Shown piece after piece: positions 45,108 through 53,648 of a stretch of DNA of 64,000 nt. The DNA is taken from NCBI GenBank assembly GCA_028278205.1, contig JANQES010000122.1, forward strand, positions 1 through 64,000. Reading direction: 5' to 3'. This stretch comes from Rhodothermales bacterium. GTDB lineage: Bacteria > Bacteroidota > Rhodothermia > Rhodothermales > Bin80. The notes under the pieces are model-generated. The model was given only the letters and a program-made list of their open reading frames with translations. It had not been told where the DNA came from and did no database searches. Within the stretch, counting starts at the first letter, position 1; every line of letters starts with the position of its first letter. Made by a program: the position numbers and the translations under genes.

Positions 45108-46990
45108 TACCCAATCGTCTTGATGCGGTTTTGATCGTCGATGTAATAGAACGGTTTGAGTTCTACGCGGGCCACGTCGCGCAGATATTTCAGGCGCACC
45201 AAAAACGGCTTGGCCTCCGGCCCGTGCCTCTCGGTCGAAGACGGAAGGTCTTGCTTGAACCGCGTCACGTTGTCTTTTTTCAACGCTTCGAAGGCCAGAT
45301 CGAAGCCGTTGACGGTTTTCTGGTTGAACACTTGAAGCACGCGGGCGATGGTGTAGAGGTTGATAAACATCGCGCGGGCACGCGGATCGTGCCGGGCGCC
45401 GGCAGCCAGCCCCAACGCCAACTGGATCAGCGAATAGTCGATCAACCCGGCGAGGGCGTTATCGAGTTGGGCGTCGTTGTGCAGGTCGAGGAAGCTGCGT
45501 TGGCCGCGTTGGAAATGACCCACCAGCGGTTTGAGATCGTCCAGATCCTTGATCCGGTCCTGGTTGAGCTTCATCGCGCTGCCGACCCCCATGACCTCAT
45601 CGTCGAGTTGGGGGATTGCGCTGCGCGGGTCGATGTATTGCGTCTGCGTGGGCGTATCCTCTTCGTCGATGCTCTCGCCCCGGCGGAGGCGGTCGAGGCT
45701 ATCGCGCGCCGCGTTGATGACGGCGACGGCCTGAATGACTTGTCGTTCGAGCGCGGCGATGTCTCGCCGTCGCGCGGCAAGCTCCTCGTCGCGCGCCGGC
45801 AATTCGCGCTGGACGAGGCGTTCGAACCAGGCTTTCTGCGGTTCGGTGGTGGTGGGATGCCACGAATCCTGACCCCTCGCCGGGCCGGGCGCGCGGACGT
45901 GCTCGTCGTACCACGTCTTCAGAAATTGAGACAGTTCGAGCGTCTGCTGCAGGGCCGCCTGATCGCCCTGCGGCATGTACGGGAGGAGGGTTTCGTAGTG
46001 CCCGTAGGCCTGCTCCAGGGCATCGAGGTGTTCGTCGATGCCGGCGCGTATCTGTCTGATGCTCAAGGCGTCGTCCGGCGTCGTTTCGCCGCCGGTCTCT
46101 TCGTCTTCGGGCAGCGGTGCGTGGCCGATGAACGGCGTGGCGGCATCGGGCCGACGGCGCCTATCCAGCCCCACCGCCACACCGATGCCCAGGAGCAACA
46201 ACACCAGCACCACAACCCCGGCCAGGATGTCGCGGCCTGTGGTGTCGGGCAAAGACGGTTCCGGCGGGCGCAGCGCCTGTCGTTGAGCGACCGAGACCCA
46301 CGCCCAGGCCTCGCCCACCTCAGCATTGGTCCGAATCATCATCGGTTGGGGCGGTGCCGGCAGCGTCATCAGCCAGGCGCCGAAGAGCGAATCCCACGCT
46401 GCCAGGTCATCCGGATCCAGCGCTCGCTCGGCGCCGAAGAGCCGGGCGACACGCTCCATCGAGACGCTGTCGGCGCGTTGCTGGCCGAACAGGGGAGCGA
46501 GCCAATCGTAGGACTGCCCCGCCGGGGCGGCCCGCAAGACCGCCGTCTGCGTCTCGCGGTCAAACGTGAGGCGGTGCGCCAGCGTCCGATTCCGGAAATC
46601 CACGTAGACGCGGTCGAGCGAGTCGAGCACGCCGATGGTCACGTCCGGGTGCCGGGGCACAGCGAAGCCCCGGTAGGCCTGGCGGCCCTGCGCGGCGGCG
46701 TGTTGCTCCTGCTGATGGGCCTGCCGTAAGAGCGCGCCCAGCCGGTTCCAGACATCCCCTCGATCATCCTGAAGCAGCACAGCAAAATGCGCCCGGAGCA
46801 ATGAATCGGTAGGCGCCTCAGCGACAACCCCGGTCGAGTCCAGGCGAAGCTCGATCGTGTTGGCATCGGCTTCGGTTTGCCAGACCCACACCTCATCGTC
46901 CTCGACCCAGTGATAGTAGACTTGCTGGGCGTGGGCCTGGGTCAGGCAGAGCAAAAGCGCCATCAGGCAGCCGGCAATGGGAATACGCAT
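45107..46990 (-). CDS. Paralogue 1, membrane-anchored member of the Ile-Gly-ended family
   Basis: A 627-aa protein. It has a signal peptide (MRIPIAGCLMALLLCLTQAH, cleavage near AQQ), an extracytoplasmic region of about 220 residues (begins VYYHWVEDDEVWVWQTEADA), a transmembrane helix near 255-275 (ILAGVVVLVLLLLGIGVAVG) followed by basic RRRR, then a cytoplasmic acidic linker, coiled coil and the shared C-terminal domain (FQRGQRSFLDLHND, AMFINLYTIARVLQVFNQKT, VNGFDLAFEAL, RLKYLRDVARVELKPFYYID, terminal KTIG). The topology puts the shared domain in the cytoplasm, where paralogues 2-4 and the Hsp70-like protein are. The start is ATG 46990; the longer frame begins inside repeat sequence. Confidence 0.8.
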   Translation of the reverse strand: MRIPIAGCLMALLLCLTQAHAQQVYYHWVEDDEVWVWQTEADANTIELRLDSTGVVAEAPTDSLLRAHFAVLLQDDRGDVWNRLGALLRQAHQQEQHAAAQGRQAYRGFAVPRHPDVTIGVLDSLDRVYVDFRNRTLAHRLTFDRETQTAVLRAAPAGQSYDWLAPLFGQQRADSVSMERVARLFGAERALDPDDLAAWDSLFGAWLMTLPAPPQPMMIRTNAEVGEAWAWVSVAQRQALRPPEPSLPDTTGRDILAGVVVLVLLLLGIGVAVGLDRRRRPDAATPFIGHAPLPEDEETGGETTPDDALSIRQIRAGIDEHLDALEQAYGHYETLLPYMPQGDQAALQQTLELSQFLKTWYDEHVRAPGPARGQDSWHPTTTEPQKAWFERLVQRELPARDEELAARRRDIAALERQVIQAVAVINAARDSLDRLRRGESIDEEDTPTQTQYIDPRSAIPQLDDEVMGVGSAMKLNQDRIKDLDDLKPLVGHFQRGQRSFLDLHNDAQLDNALAGLIDYSLIQLALGLAAGARHDPRARAMFINLYTIARVLQVFNQKTVNGFDLAFEALKKDNVTRFKQDLPSSTERHGPEAKPFLVRLKYLRDVARVELKPFYYIDDQNRIKTIG

Positions 46991-47020
46991 AAGTGGGTGG
47001 CTGGGATGAAGTTGGTGGTT

Positions 47021-47226
47021 GTGCTTGCTCACTTCGTTCGCGTCATTGGGTCGCTGCGCTCCCGGTCATTCGTGGTCATTGGCTCGCTGCGCTCGCGTCA
47101 TTTTTTGTCATTTATTGTCACGATCAACCCATGACAATAAATGACGCGCCGAAGGCGCAATTGACGCACGCGAAGCGTGCAAATGACAGCGAAGCCAATG
47201 ACGCGAAGCCAATGACGCGAAGCAAA
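47021..47226. repeat. Intergenic palindrome (GTCATTGGTC family), copy 2
   Basis: TCGTTCGCGTCATTGGGTCG and GTCATTTATTGTCA on the left face TGACAATAAATGACGCG on the right, followed by tandem AATGACGCGAAGCC units. It has the same design as 10441-10645. It separates the Hsp70-like gene from paralogue 1 and touches the stop codon of the former. Confidence 0.75.
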
Positions 47227-49416
47227 TTACGTCGCGACGGTCAGGGGCCGCAGGATGTCCGGCCACACCTTTTCGTAGATGTCCTGCGTGAGCAGCCCGA
47301 AGTTGCCGATTTCGCGAACCGGCTGGTCGTTGATGCGCAGTTCGGTCTGTTCCCGGATGTAGACCACCTCGAAGTAATACCCACTTTCTGCGGCCTCGCC
47401 TTCGGCCCCGGCCTCTTTGAGCGGGCCGTAGCGCGGCTCGAAGCGGCTGATCCGCGCCACATAACCCTTGTGCTTGGTCAGGATGTCTTGCGCCTCGGCA
47501 GGATGGGTCAGATAAATCAGCGTATGGATCGCCGCGCTATCGACCTGGACGCGCATCGGCTTGCCGGCTTTCAAATCGGCGGTGGGCACCAGGCGGATGC
47601 GGTCGCTGGCGGCTTCCGAGATGAAGCCGTAGGTGCCGTGGATTTCGTCGGGGTTTTCGAAATGATAGCGCGACAGATGATACGAGACGGCGCCCCGGCA
47701 ACAGGCTTCTTTGGCCTCATCCTGCTCCAGAAACTGCGTCATCAGACCGCGTCCGGCACAATAGCTCTGGATGGCGTGTTGCAGCGGCAGGAACTGCGAG
47801 GCCTGGCCCGCCACCAGCACAAACGTGTTTTTCGGATCGAAGATGCGCACGCGTTTGTCGGTGATGTCTTCGCGCTCGCGGGCGATGGTCTCTAGCTCGC
47901 CGAACAAAGCGATGGCATCCTGCACGTACTGATGGATGCTCTGGGCGAGCTCGTCGAGGGGCGTCAGGCTCTCCGGCTCTTCGTCGAGCCGCATGCCGCG
48001 CCGGAGAAAGCGGAAGCCCTTCAAGAGATCCTTCGGCGAGACCTGTATCCGGGGCGCGAGCGCCTTTCCTTCGGGCAGCGTCAGCACCTCGGTCAGGTGC
48101 TGATAGATGGCGTCGGCCTTGTCCGCGTTGTCCGCTTCCCACTGCGGATCGATAGCCGCCAGCAGATGCTTCGTCAGGGCGCGAATATGCTCGGCTTGCT
48201 GCGCCTCTTTGAGCATCACCTTGTAGCCCGGCTCCATGTTCTTTTTGACATCCTCGATGAGTTGCTCCAGGGCATCGATAGCCACCCGCTGAAACGCGCC
48301 GACGAGGCCCTCTTCCGAGCCGGTATTGAGGAAATCGAAGGGCAACTCGCGGCCTGTCTGCTCGCGGAACCAGGCCGCCTCTTCTTTGAGCCGGGCGTCG
48401 TAATACCGGGCGAAGAGATAGCTGAGCTTGTTGCCGCCGTCGCTGCGTCCGGTGCGCGCCAGCACGCAATGCCAGGTTTTAGGGCCGATGACCGGATCAT
48501 CCGATTCTTTAGGCAGCAGCCGGATCAAACTCAGATCGGTCGTGCCGCGCCCGATGTCTATCGTGATGAGCCGGCGTTCCTGATCGCGCAAATCGCCCAG
48601 CTTGCCGAGGATCTTCAGGCGCGTGGCGTCGGGCGTCGTTTCGAGGTTGTGCGACAAAAACGCATAGGCCACCGCATCCGACTCGAAGAGGAAATCCACC
48701 GCGCCCACGTCGAGGTGATCCCGGACGAACGTTACGATATCCTGCGCATGCGTGAGGCTGTAGACGTTAGGCACCGTCAGCGTCAGGTGAATCTGCTCCG
48801 GCTCGCGCTGGTAGATCTCGCGCAGTTCGGGCGAGCGCAGCACGAAGTTGCGCAGGATCTGGAGCGTCATGTGCTTGATCAACTCCGCCGGCTCGTACCG
48901 ATGCCGCTCGTACGACGGCGCATCTTTGAGGCCCAGCGGAATGATCACCTCGCGCCCGCCCATCTGAAACGGAATCTTGGGATTGGGCATCCGCCGCTCG
49001 GTCAACTCTTCATTCCGAAAGCGGGGTTGGAAATACTGGAAGATGGATTCTCTCTCGTAGTATTCGTAGACGTTGCCGTCTTCGTCTTCTTCGTACCGGC
49101 GCATACCGCGATCATCGACGAAATCGAGCAAGGCGTGATCGACCGGCAACGGCGCTGGCTGCCGGAATTCGTTGAAGACAAACCGCGTTTGCAAGCGCGA
49201 CGAGATCGTTCCGCCGGAGGTGTAATAGCGTGGTTCTTCGCCCAGGAGTTCGCGGGCGTAGGCCTGAAGCCGGACCATCTCGCGCGTGTCTTCCTGACCC
49301 CCGACGGCCTGAAAAAACGCCGCCGTAGAAGCCGAGCCCAGGTCTAGCGAAACGTAGTATTTGAAGAGGGTTTTCTCAGACTCTGAAGGCGTCCCGTTTT
49401 GTTGCTGCCCTTCCAT
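47227..49416 (-). CDS. Divergent Hsp70/actin-fold ATPase
   Basis: A 729-aa protein with an ASKHA fold. Phosphate-1 loop YYVSLDLGSASTAAFF near residue 20, connect-1 SDAVAYAFLSHN near 255, phosphate-2 LITIDIGRGTTDLSLIRL near 290, and an adenosine-type motif NTFVLVAGQASQFLPL near 535. No DnaK-type substrate-binding domain follows. The last 150 residues are predicted beta-rich and unassigned. It is much larger than DnaK's NTPase domain alone because of insertions (about 340-500). Some features recall SrfB-like virulence-associated proteins, but I cannot confirm that. It lies between a vWA membrane protein and the four paralogues, so an ATP-driven role with those proteins is likely. Confidence 0.82.
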   Translation of the reverse strand: MEGQQQNGTPSESEKTLFKYYVSLDLGSASTAAFFQAVGGQEDTREMVRLQAYARELLGEEPRYYTSGGTISSRLQTRFVFNEFRQPAPLPVDHALLDFVDDRGMRRYEEDEDGNVYEYYERESIFQYFQPRFRNEELTERRMPNPKIPFQMGGREVIIPLGLKDAPSYERHRYEPAELIKHMTLQILRNFVLRSPELREIYQREPEQIHLTLTVPNVYSLTHAQDIVTFVRDHLDVGAVDFLFESDAVAYAFLSHNLETTPDATRLKILGKLGDLRDQERRLITIDIGRGTTDLSLIRLLPKESDDPVIGPKTWHCVLARTGRSDGGNKLSYLFARYYDARLKEEAAWFREQTGRELPFDFLNTGSEEGLVGAFQRVAIDALEQLIEDVKKNMEPGYKVMLKEAQQAEHIRALTKHLLAAIDPQWEADNADKADAIYQHLTEVLTLPEGKALAPRIQVSPKDLLKGFRFLRRGMRLDEEPESLTPLDELAQSIHQYVQDAIALFGELETIAREREDITDKRVRIFDPKNTFVLVAGQASQFLPLQHAIQSYCAGRGLMTQFLEQDEAKEACCRGAVSYHLSRYHFENPDEIHGTYGFISEAASDRIRLVPTADLKAGKPMRVQVDSAAIHTLIYLTHPAEAQDILTKHKGYVARISRFEPRYGPLKEAGAEGEAAESGYYFEVVYIREQTELRINDQPVREIGNFGLLTQDIYEKVWPDILRPLTVAT

Positions 49417-49449
49417 AAAGATCTATGTTTATCTTGCGTTTATTTCGAT

Positions 49450-49565
49450 TGGAAATAGGAAAATCGCAAATGGCAAAATGCAAATGGCAAATAGTGACTT
49501 GCTTCCTCTTCGGCTCCATTTGCCCATGTGCCCATTTGCCTATTTGCCCCCTTGCCTATTTGCCC
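49450..49565. repeat. Intergenic palindrome (GGCAAATTG family)
   Basis: GCAAATGGCAAAATGCAAAT on the left faces CCATTTGCCCATGTGCCCAT and TTTGCCTATTTGCCC on the right. It separates the vWA and Hsp70-like genes. Confidence 0.7.
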
Positions 49566-49567
49566 GT

Positions 49568-51247
49568 TTACCTGTGTGCCCATCCGCCCTCGTGGCCGTT
49601 CGCGCCGGGAGGATAAGATACAGTAACCACGCTTTCCTGGCTACCCTGCCTGAACCGAAGCGTCACGTCGGTCTGCTTCGTGCCGATGCGATCCCAGAAG
49701 GCGTTGGTGGCTTGCCGGACGTGTTCGAGTTCGGGGGTTCGGCCTCGCGGCGTCTGCCAGCGCGCCGCCGCCTCGGTCTGGCCGTTGACGCTAAGCGTGA
49801 CCGTCGCGCCGCTGTACAACGGCGCAAAGAGCCGCATCCAACGCGGCGTATGCAACGTCAAGACGGGCAAATCCTTCCTCGGGCTCGAAAACGCCACTTC
49901 GTGCTGCTGGCTGCCGCGTCGCAGGCGAATGCGTTTGAGCTTGCCGGGCAGTTCGATCTCCAGGTGCGTCGCCACGAACCGGTAGTAGGCGCAGTACCCT
50001 AACAAGCCTGCCAGCGCCAACAGCCCCAGCATGACAAAGACGCGCGGCGTCCAGTACTGGATGGTATAAATGGTAGCACGCGGCGTGAGGACGGCCTGCG
50101 CCGGGAACGTGTGAACGACGGCCTGCCGCCCGAGCAAGCTGTCTTGCTGCACCGTCGAGACGCTCGGCCGGGCTTCATAGTGCCGGGCCGTGCGCCCTAC
50201 CGGCCCCGGCACAACGACGGGTATCCTGAGCGACGCGCCGGGGTCGAAGGCGGCCTCTTGCGTGGTGTCTTCGTAGGCGAAATGAACCCAGGCCCGCCCG
50301 CCGTCGGGGTTGATGAGCCTGCGCAGGGCGCGGCTGAGCGAGGCGCGGAGCACCCCCTGCGGCTGCTCGTCCGACTCGTCAGTCCAGCTAAACTTGAGTT
50401 GGAAGGGTTGTTCGAGGGCGGCTACCTGCGCTTTCCAGTCCAGGGCCTCCTGGCTGAGCACCTCGTAGGCTTCCAAAAAATAGGCAGGGTTGGCAGCGTT
50501 GGGATAAAAAACGTGATGCGCCACCCCGGGCCGGCCCGCGCCGTCCGAAAACAGATAGGCCCTTCCGACGGCCTCGACACGGCGTTCTGTTTGGCGCATG
50601 CTGGCCGCATCGCCGCGCTGCTGGAGCATCAATATTTCCCGCTTCGGCGATTGTTCGTTGGGCCGTCCGTCGGTAACGGCGAGCAGGAATGTGCGCCCGG
50701 CGGCGCCGGCTTCGGCGGCGGCATTGTCCGGCGCGCGTGCCGCCCACAGCCCCATCGGCGGCGCCCACGAGAGCGCCGTATAGCTATAATAGCGCGTGGG
50801 CTTAATGCGCCCCCGAAGCTGCCGCGCCGTCACGTTTTGTTGGCGGACGAAGACCGGATGGATGAAATCGGTCGTCAGGTCATAGTTGGCCAGATACCGG
50901 TAAGCGACCGACGGCGGGCACTCGTCGATGGGGCAGACGCCGAAATGCATCAACGTCAGGACATCGCGCTCCGGATCGTAAGCCGGGATCTTATCGCCGA
51001 TGCGCCCTTCGTAGAGCTTCGGGATGACGTGGTTTCGAAGAAAGGAGGCGTAGCCGCCGGTATCGCGCACCGAGCCGGAGGCATCAATCAAAAGGATGAA
51101 ATGGTTGGAATCTTCAGCCCGCGCGCCCGACACATCCTGCGCCTGAAGCGCAGGCGTGGTAGCCGGCACGACGAAGAGGCAAAGACATAGAAAGCGTAGG
51201 GTTGAACACACAGCCCTGTTCATTGCAATATTCCCGATCTTGCACAT
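49568..51247 (-). CDS. Membrane vWA-domain protein
   Basis: A 559-aa protein. Signal peptide (LRFLCLCLFVVPATTPALQA), then a von Willebrand factor A domain with the MIDAS motif LLIDASGSVRDTGG near residue 45 (D-x-S-x-S intact) and AVTDGRPNEQS near 185. A beta-rich segment follows, then a transmembrane helix VFVMLGLLALAGLLGYCAYY near 410-430, and a C-terminal cytoplasmic part of about 125 residues with short beta strands (LKRIRLRRGSQQHEVAFSSP). MIDAS-type domains bind metal and protein partners outside the cytoplasm. AAGGAAACGG precedes ATG 51247, favouring it over the later ATG 51223. It is immediately upstream of the Hsp70-like gene. Confidence 0.82.
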   Translation of the reverse strand: MCKIGNIAMNRAVCSTLRFLCLCLFVVPATTPALQAQDVSGARAEDSNHFILLIDASGSVRDTGGYASFLRNHVIPKLYEGRIGDKIPAYDPERDVLTLMHFGVCPIDECPPSVAYRYLANYDLTTDFIHPVFVRQQNVTARQLRGRIKPTRYYSYTALSWAPPMGLWAARAPDNAAAEAGAAGRTFLLAVTDGRPNEQSPKREILMLQQRGDAASMRQTERRVEAVGRAYLFSDGAGRPGVAHHVFYPNAANPAYFLEAYEVLSQEALDWKAQVAALEQPFQLKFSWTDESDEQPQGVLRASLSRALRRLINPDGGRAWVHFAYEDTTQEAAFDPGASLRIPVVVPGPVGRTARHYEARPSVSTVQQDSLLGRQAVVHTFPAQAVLTPRATIYTIQYWTPRVFVMLGLLALAGLLGYCAYYRFVATHLEIELPGKLKRIRLRRGSQQHEVAFSSPRKDLPVLTLHTPRWMRLFAPLYSGATVTLSVNGQTEAAARWQTPRGRTPELEHVRQATNAFWDRIGTKQTDVTLRFRQGSQESVVTVSYPPGANGHEGGWAHR

Positions 51248-51295
51248 CCGTTTCCTTAAACATATTCGCGTATTGTAATGTTGTTGCACAGCCCC

Positions 51296-52243
51296 TCAGG
51301 GTGCAGGAAAGACACCGAGGGCCACCGGCACGGGATCCCACCCGGCCACGTCGGTTTCGACGTCGCCGTGGGCCACGTAGAGTTGGGTGGAAGCGCCGCC
51401 GTCGAGCGCCAGGGCGTGCCGGGCGCCGAGGCCGGCCAGCACCGTGGCGAGTTGCTGAATCGTCAGCCCCGCCAGCCGAACGTCGGTAGCCATCAGCAGG
51501 ATCCTGTCTTCGTGCGTGACGGCCACCGCCGAGCGCCGCGCCACCTCGCTGGTGTTCTTCCCCTCGCTGACGTAGCGATACACCTGGCCGTCGCGCATCA
51601 AGGCCGGGCTGCACTGGATGCCTTCTTCAAAATCGCTCAGGCGCAAGTTGCGCTGGATGCGAATGTCCGGCTGGCCGTTTTGGACGACGAAATAGCCGGG
51701 GCTGGCGTTGGCCGGGCGCAGCTTCCTGCCGGCCTTCAACACCAGGCCGAGCGCGCCGTCGGCATCGAAAAACCCGGCGTTGATGCCGGCCAGGGCCTCC
51801 TGCGCCACCACCATCTCCTTGACGTAGGCCGTCTTCCGGGCGTCGGCGTCGTTGACCAGCACCCGCATCTGCACCCGCGCCGGGTCGATCTCCAGAAAAA
51901 GGATGTCGTAGGGCGTTCCGTTTTCGTGTTTGACCGGGAGGCGGCCCAGGCGCACCCCATCGGTCACGGTTCGAAACGCGACGTGCGGAACCAGGAAAGC
52001 CTGCCCCGAACGCCACGTCCGCTTGGTCAATTGCCTGGTGGTGAAGGGGGTCCACGTGCCCGCCTCATAATAGCCCAGGCGCCCCAGATTCTGTAAATGA
52101 GAATCGAGGGTGCGCCCGGCGAATTTTTCAATTTTCTCCTTGGCCCAATCCGAACGCATCACGGCTTCCTGAACGACGCCGCTTTGCCAGAGCATGCCGC
52201 CTACGACGAGCACGATCAGAGCACCGAAGAGTATTTTTTTCAT
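51296..52243 (-). CDS. Phosphodiester glycosidase-like (NAGPA domain) protein
   Basis: A 315-aa protein. An N-terminal signal anchor (MKKILFGALIVLVVGGMLW) and an exported domain with the NAGPA/DUF2233 pattern: GINAGFFDADG near residue 155, RRSAVAVTHEDRILLMAT near 240, and ALDGGASTQLYV near 285. Family members hydrolyse phosphodiester-linked sugars or act on surface polymers. The substrate is not known. It lies 48 bases upstream of the vWA gene and on the same strand, so it may head the operon with the vWA, Hsp70-like and paralogue genes. Confidence 0.85.
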   Translation of the reverse strand: MKKILFGALIVLVVGGMLWQSGVVQEAVMRSDWAKEKIEKFAGRTLDSHLQNLGRLGYYEAGTWTPFTTRQLTKRTWRSGQAFLVPHVAFRTVTDGVRLGRLPVKHENGTPYDILFLEIDPARVQMRVLVNDADARKTAYVKEMVVAQEALAGINAGFFDADGALGLVLKAGRKLRPANASPGYFVVQNGQPDIRIQRNLRLSDFEEGIQCSPALMRDGQVYRYVSEGKNTSEVARRSAVAVTHEDRILLMATDVRLAGLTIQQLATVLAGLGARHALALDGGASTQLYVAHGDVETDVAGWDPVPVALGVFPAP

Positions 52244-52471
52244 AGGCTTAAACTACAAACACGCCTGCGGGGCTGCGGATCCCCAAAAATGCAGCGCGTG
52301 TCGTGGTCCTTGTGTGGGGGAACGAGGTCCATCGTTTCAACGACCTCAACCGCATTGTGTGCCATAAGGAGTACCCGATGCTACGTCAATTTGTTACATC
52401 GACGCAACTGATGGGACATAATCGGAACAGAAATAGCCAAAGGCGAGGTGCGGTGCGCCACCTGTCATCGC
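52244..52471. other. Gap between the glycosidase-like gene and the tRNA
   Basis: No ORF or palindrome that I support. The promoter of the minus-strand cluster must lie here, but no clear element stands out. Confidence 0.35.
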
Positions 52472-52511
52472 AAAAAAACAGCCCGCGAGCATGGGTGGTA
52501 TGCTGCGGGCT
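52472..52511 (-). terminator. Rho-independent terminator of tRNA-Gln
   Basis: On the minus strand AGCCCGC (52505-52511) pairs with GCGGGCT (52480-52486), with inner GCAT/ATGC pairs, followed by a run of seven T. It lies five bases after the tRNA 3' end. Confidence 0.85.
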
Positions 52512-52516
52512 GAGCG

Positions 52517-52589
52517 TTGCCCCGGAAGGACTCGAACCTTCAACCTCCTGGTCCAGAGCCAGGCGCTCTGCCGGTTGAGCTACAGGGCA
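52517..52589 (-). tRNA. tRNA-Gln (anticodon CTG)
   Basis: A 73-nt cloverleaf on the minus strand. The acceptor stem TGCCCTG pairs with CGGGGCA, with one G-U pair and discriminator A. The anticodon stem CCTGG/CCAGG closes the loop CTCTGGA with anticodon CTG (52554-52556). The T arm has GGTTCGAGTCC. CCA is not encoded. A strong terminator follows. Confidence 0.93.
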
Positions 52590-52629
52590 ATCGGGACGAG
52601 TATAAATGCGTTTTGCCCAACGCCGGTTC

Positions 52630-53436
52630 CTATGCGCCTGCCGGAGCCGGCGTCTTTGCGGGGTCTTGATCTTTGCCTGCCGGGATCGTCGCGTCGATAG
52701 TGTCGGGCGAGACGCCGCGCCAGGCGGCCAGTTGCGTGATGATGGCGCCGCGCACCTGCTCGCGGAGTGCGGCGGTGTCGGCGGCGGTCAGGCCGGCGGT
52801 GGAGACGGGGGGCAGCACTTTGAGCTTGACGCGGGCCGTGCCGAATTTCCAACTGTTTTTGGGCAGCGTCTCTCGCGTGCCATCGAGCACCAGCGGCAGG
52901 ACGGGCGCCTGCGCTTTGATCGCCAGGCGAAAAGCGCCGTCGCTGAACCGGTGGAGCCGGCCATCGCGCGAGCGGGTGCCTTCGGGAAAAAACATCACCG
53001 AGCACCGATCCTGGAGGTACTGCTTCGCCGTGACGAGGACGCGGGCGCGGCTTTTCTTGTCTTTCCGATCGACGGGGATGTCGCCGGCCAGGCGCATCAT
53101 CCAACCCGATACCGGCACCTTGAACAGCTCGGCCTTGGCCACCCACTTCATCTCCCACGGCAGGCAACTGATGATCGGGATATCGGCGCTGGAGAGATGG
53201 TTGCTGACGACGACGTAGGGCCGGCGCGGATCGTCGATCGTCTCGCCGGTGATCTCCGTCTGCCAGGCCGGGTTGACCTTCGTCATCGCCATGCCCAGCC
53301 GGCGAAACCAGCGTCCGGTGCGATAGCGCGCCGGGTCGCGGTCGAACACGCGGATGACGGCTAACAGCGGCAACCACAACACGATGAGCACGACGATGGC
53401 GGCCCAGGTCCAGATCGATTCCAGGGTGGAGCGCAT
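52630..53436 (-). CDS. plsC: 1-acyl-sn-glycerol-3-phosphate acyltransferase
   Basis: A 268-aa membrane acyltransferase that makes phosphatidic acid from lysophosphatidic acid. An N-terminal hydrophobic helix (WAAIVVLIVLWLPLLAVI), block I VVVSNHLSSADIPII with the catalytic H-x4-D, and block III VMFFPEGTRSRDGRL are intact. The C-terminal Ala/Pro-rich tail is probably disordered. The start is ATG 53436. It is the compact, canonical member of the family, unlike the larger acyltransferase at 10664-11941. Confidence 0.92.
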   Translation of the reverse strand: MRSTLESIWTWAAIVVLIVLWLPLLAVIRVFDRDPARYRTGRWFRRLGMAMTKVNPAWQTEITGETIDDPRRPYVVVSNHLSSADIPIISCLPWEMKWVAKAELFKVPVSGWMMRLAGDIPVDRKDKKSRARVLVTAKQYLQDRCSVMFFPEGTRSRDGRLHRFSDGAFRLAIKAQAPVLPLVLDGTRETLPKNSWKFGTARVKLKVLPPVSTAGLTAADTAALREQVRGAIITQLAAWRGVSPDTIDATIPAGKDQDPAKTPAPAGA

Positions 53437-53473
53437 GGCACTACAGCGGCTTTCAATGAATTTGTTCGTGACG

Positions 53474-53558
53474 GTGTTCGAGTGTTATAGTGTTTTGGTG
53501 TTATAGTATTTGGGGGCACATGAACTAAAACACTCGAACACCAAAACACTATAACACC
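53474..53558. repeat. Intergenic palindrome (GTGTTTTAG family), copy 3
   Basis: GTGTTCGAGTGTTATAGTG on the left faces CACTATAACACC and AACACTCGAACACC on the right, around a GGGGGCACAT spacer. It lies between divergent plsC and the next gene. Confidence 0.75.
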
Positions 53559-53648
53559 CTTACAGACGGCGCTCGGCAGAAACGCTGCCTGGCACCACTG
53601 CGTTTCATCACGTTAACGAATACCAACCAACTTGTTTGTGCAAACCGC

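Noticed and set aside
49568..51247. vWA protein as CoxE, partner of the CoxD-like MoxR
   Set aside because: It has a signal peptide and an exported MIDAS domain, whereas CoxE is cytoplasmic; the location and size do not fit.
52303..52578. Plus-strand 91-codon frame across the tRNA
   Set aside because: It runs through the tRNA gene and its terminator.
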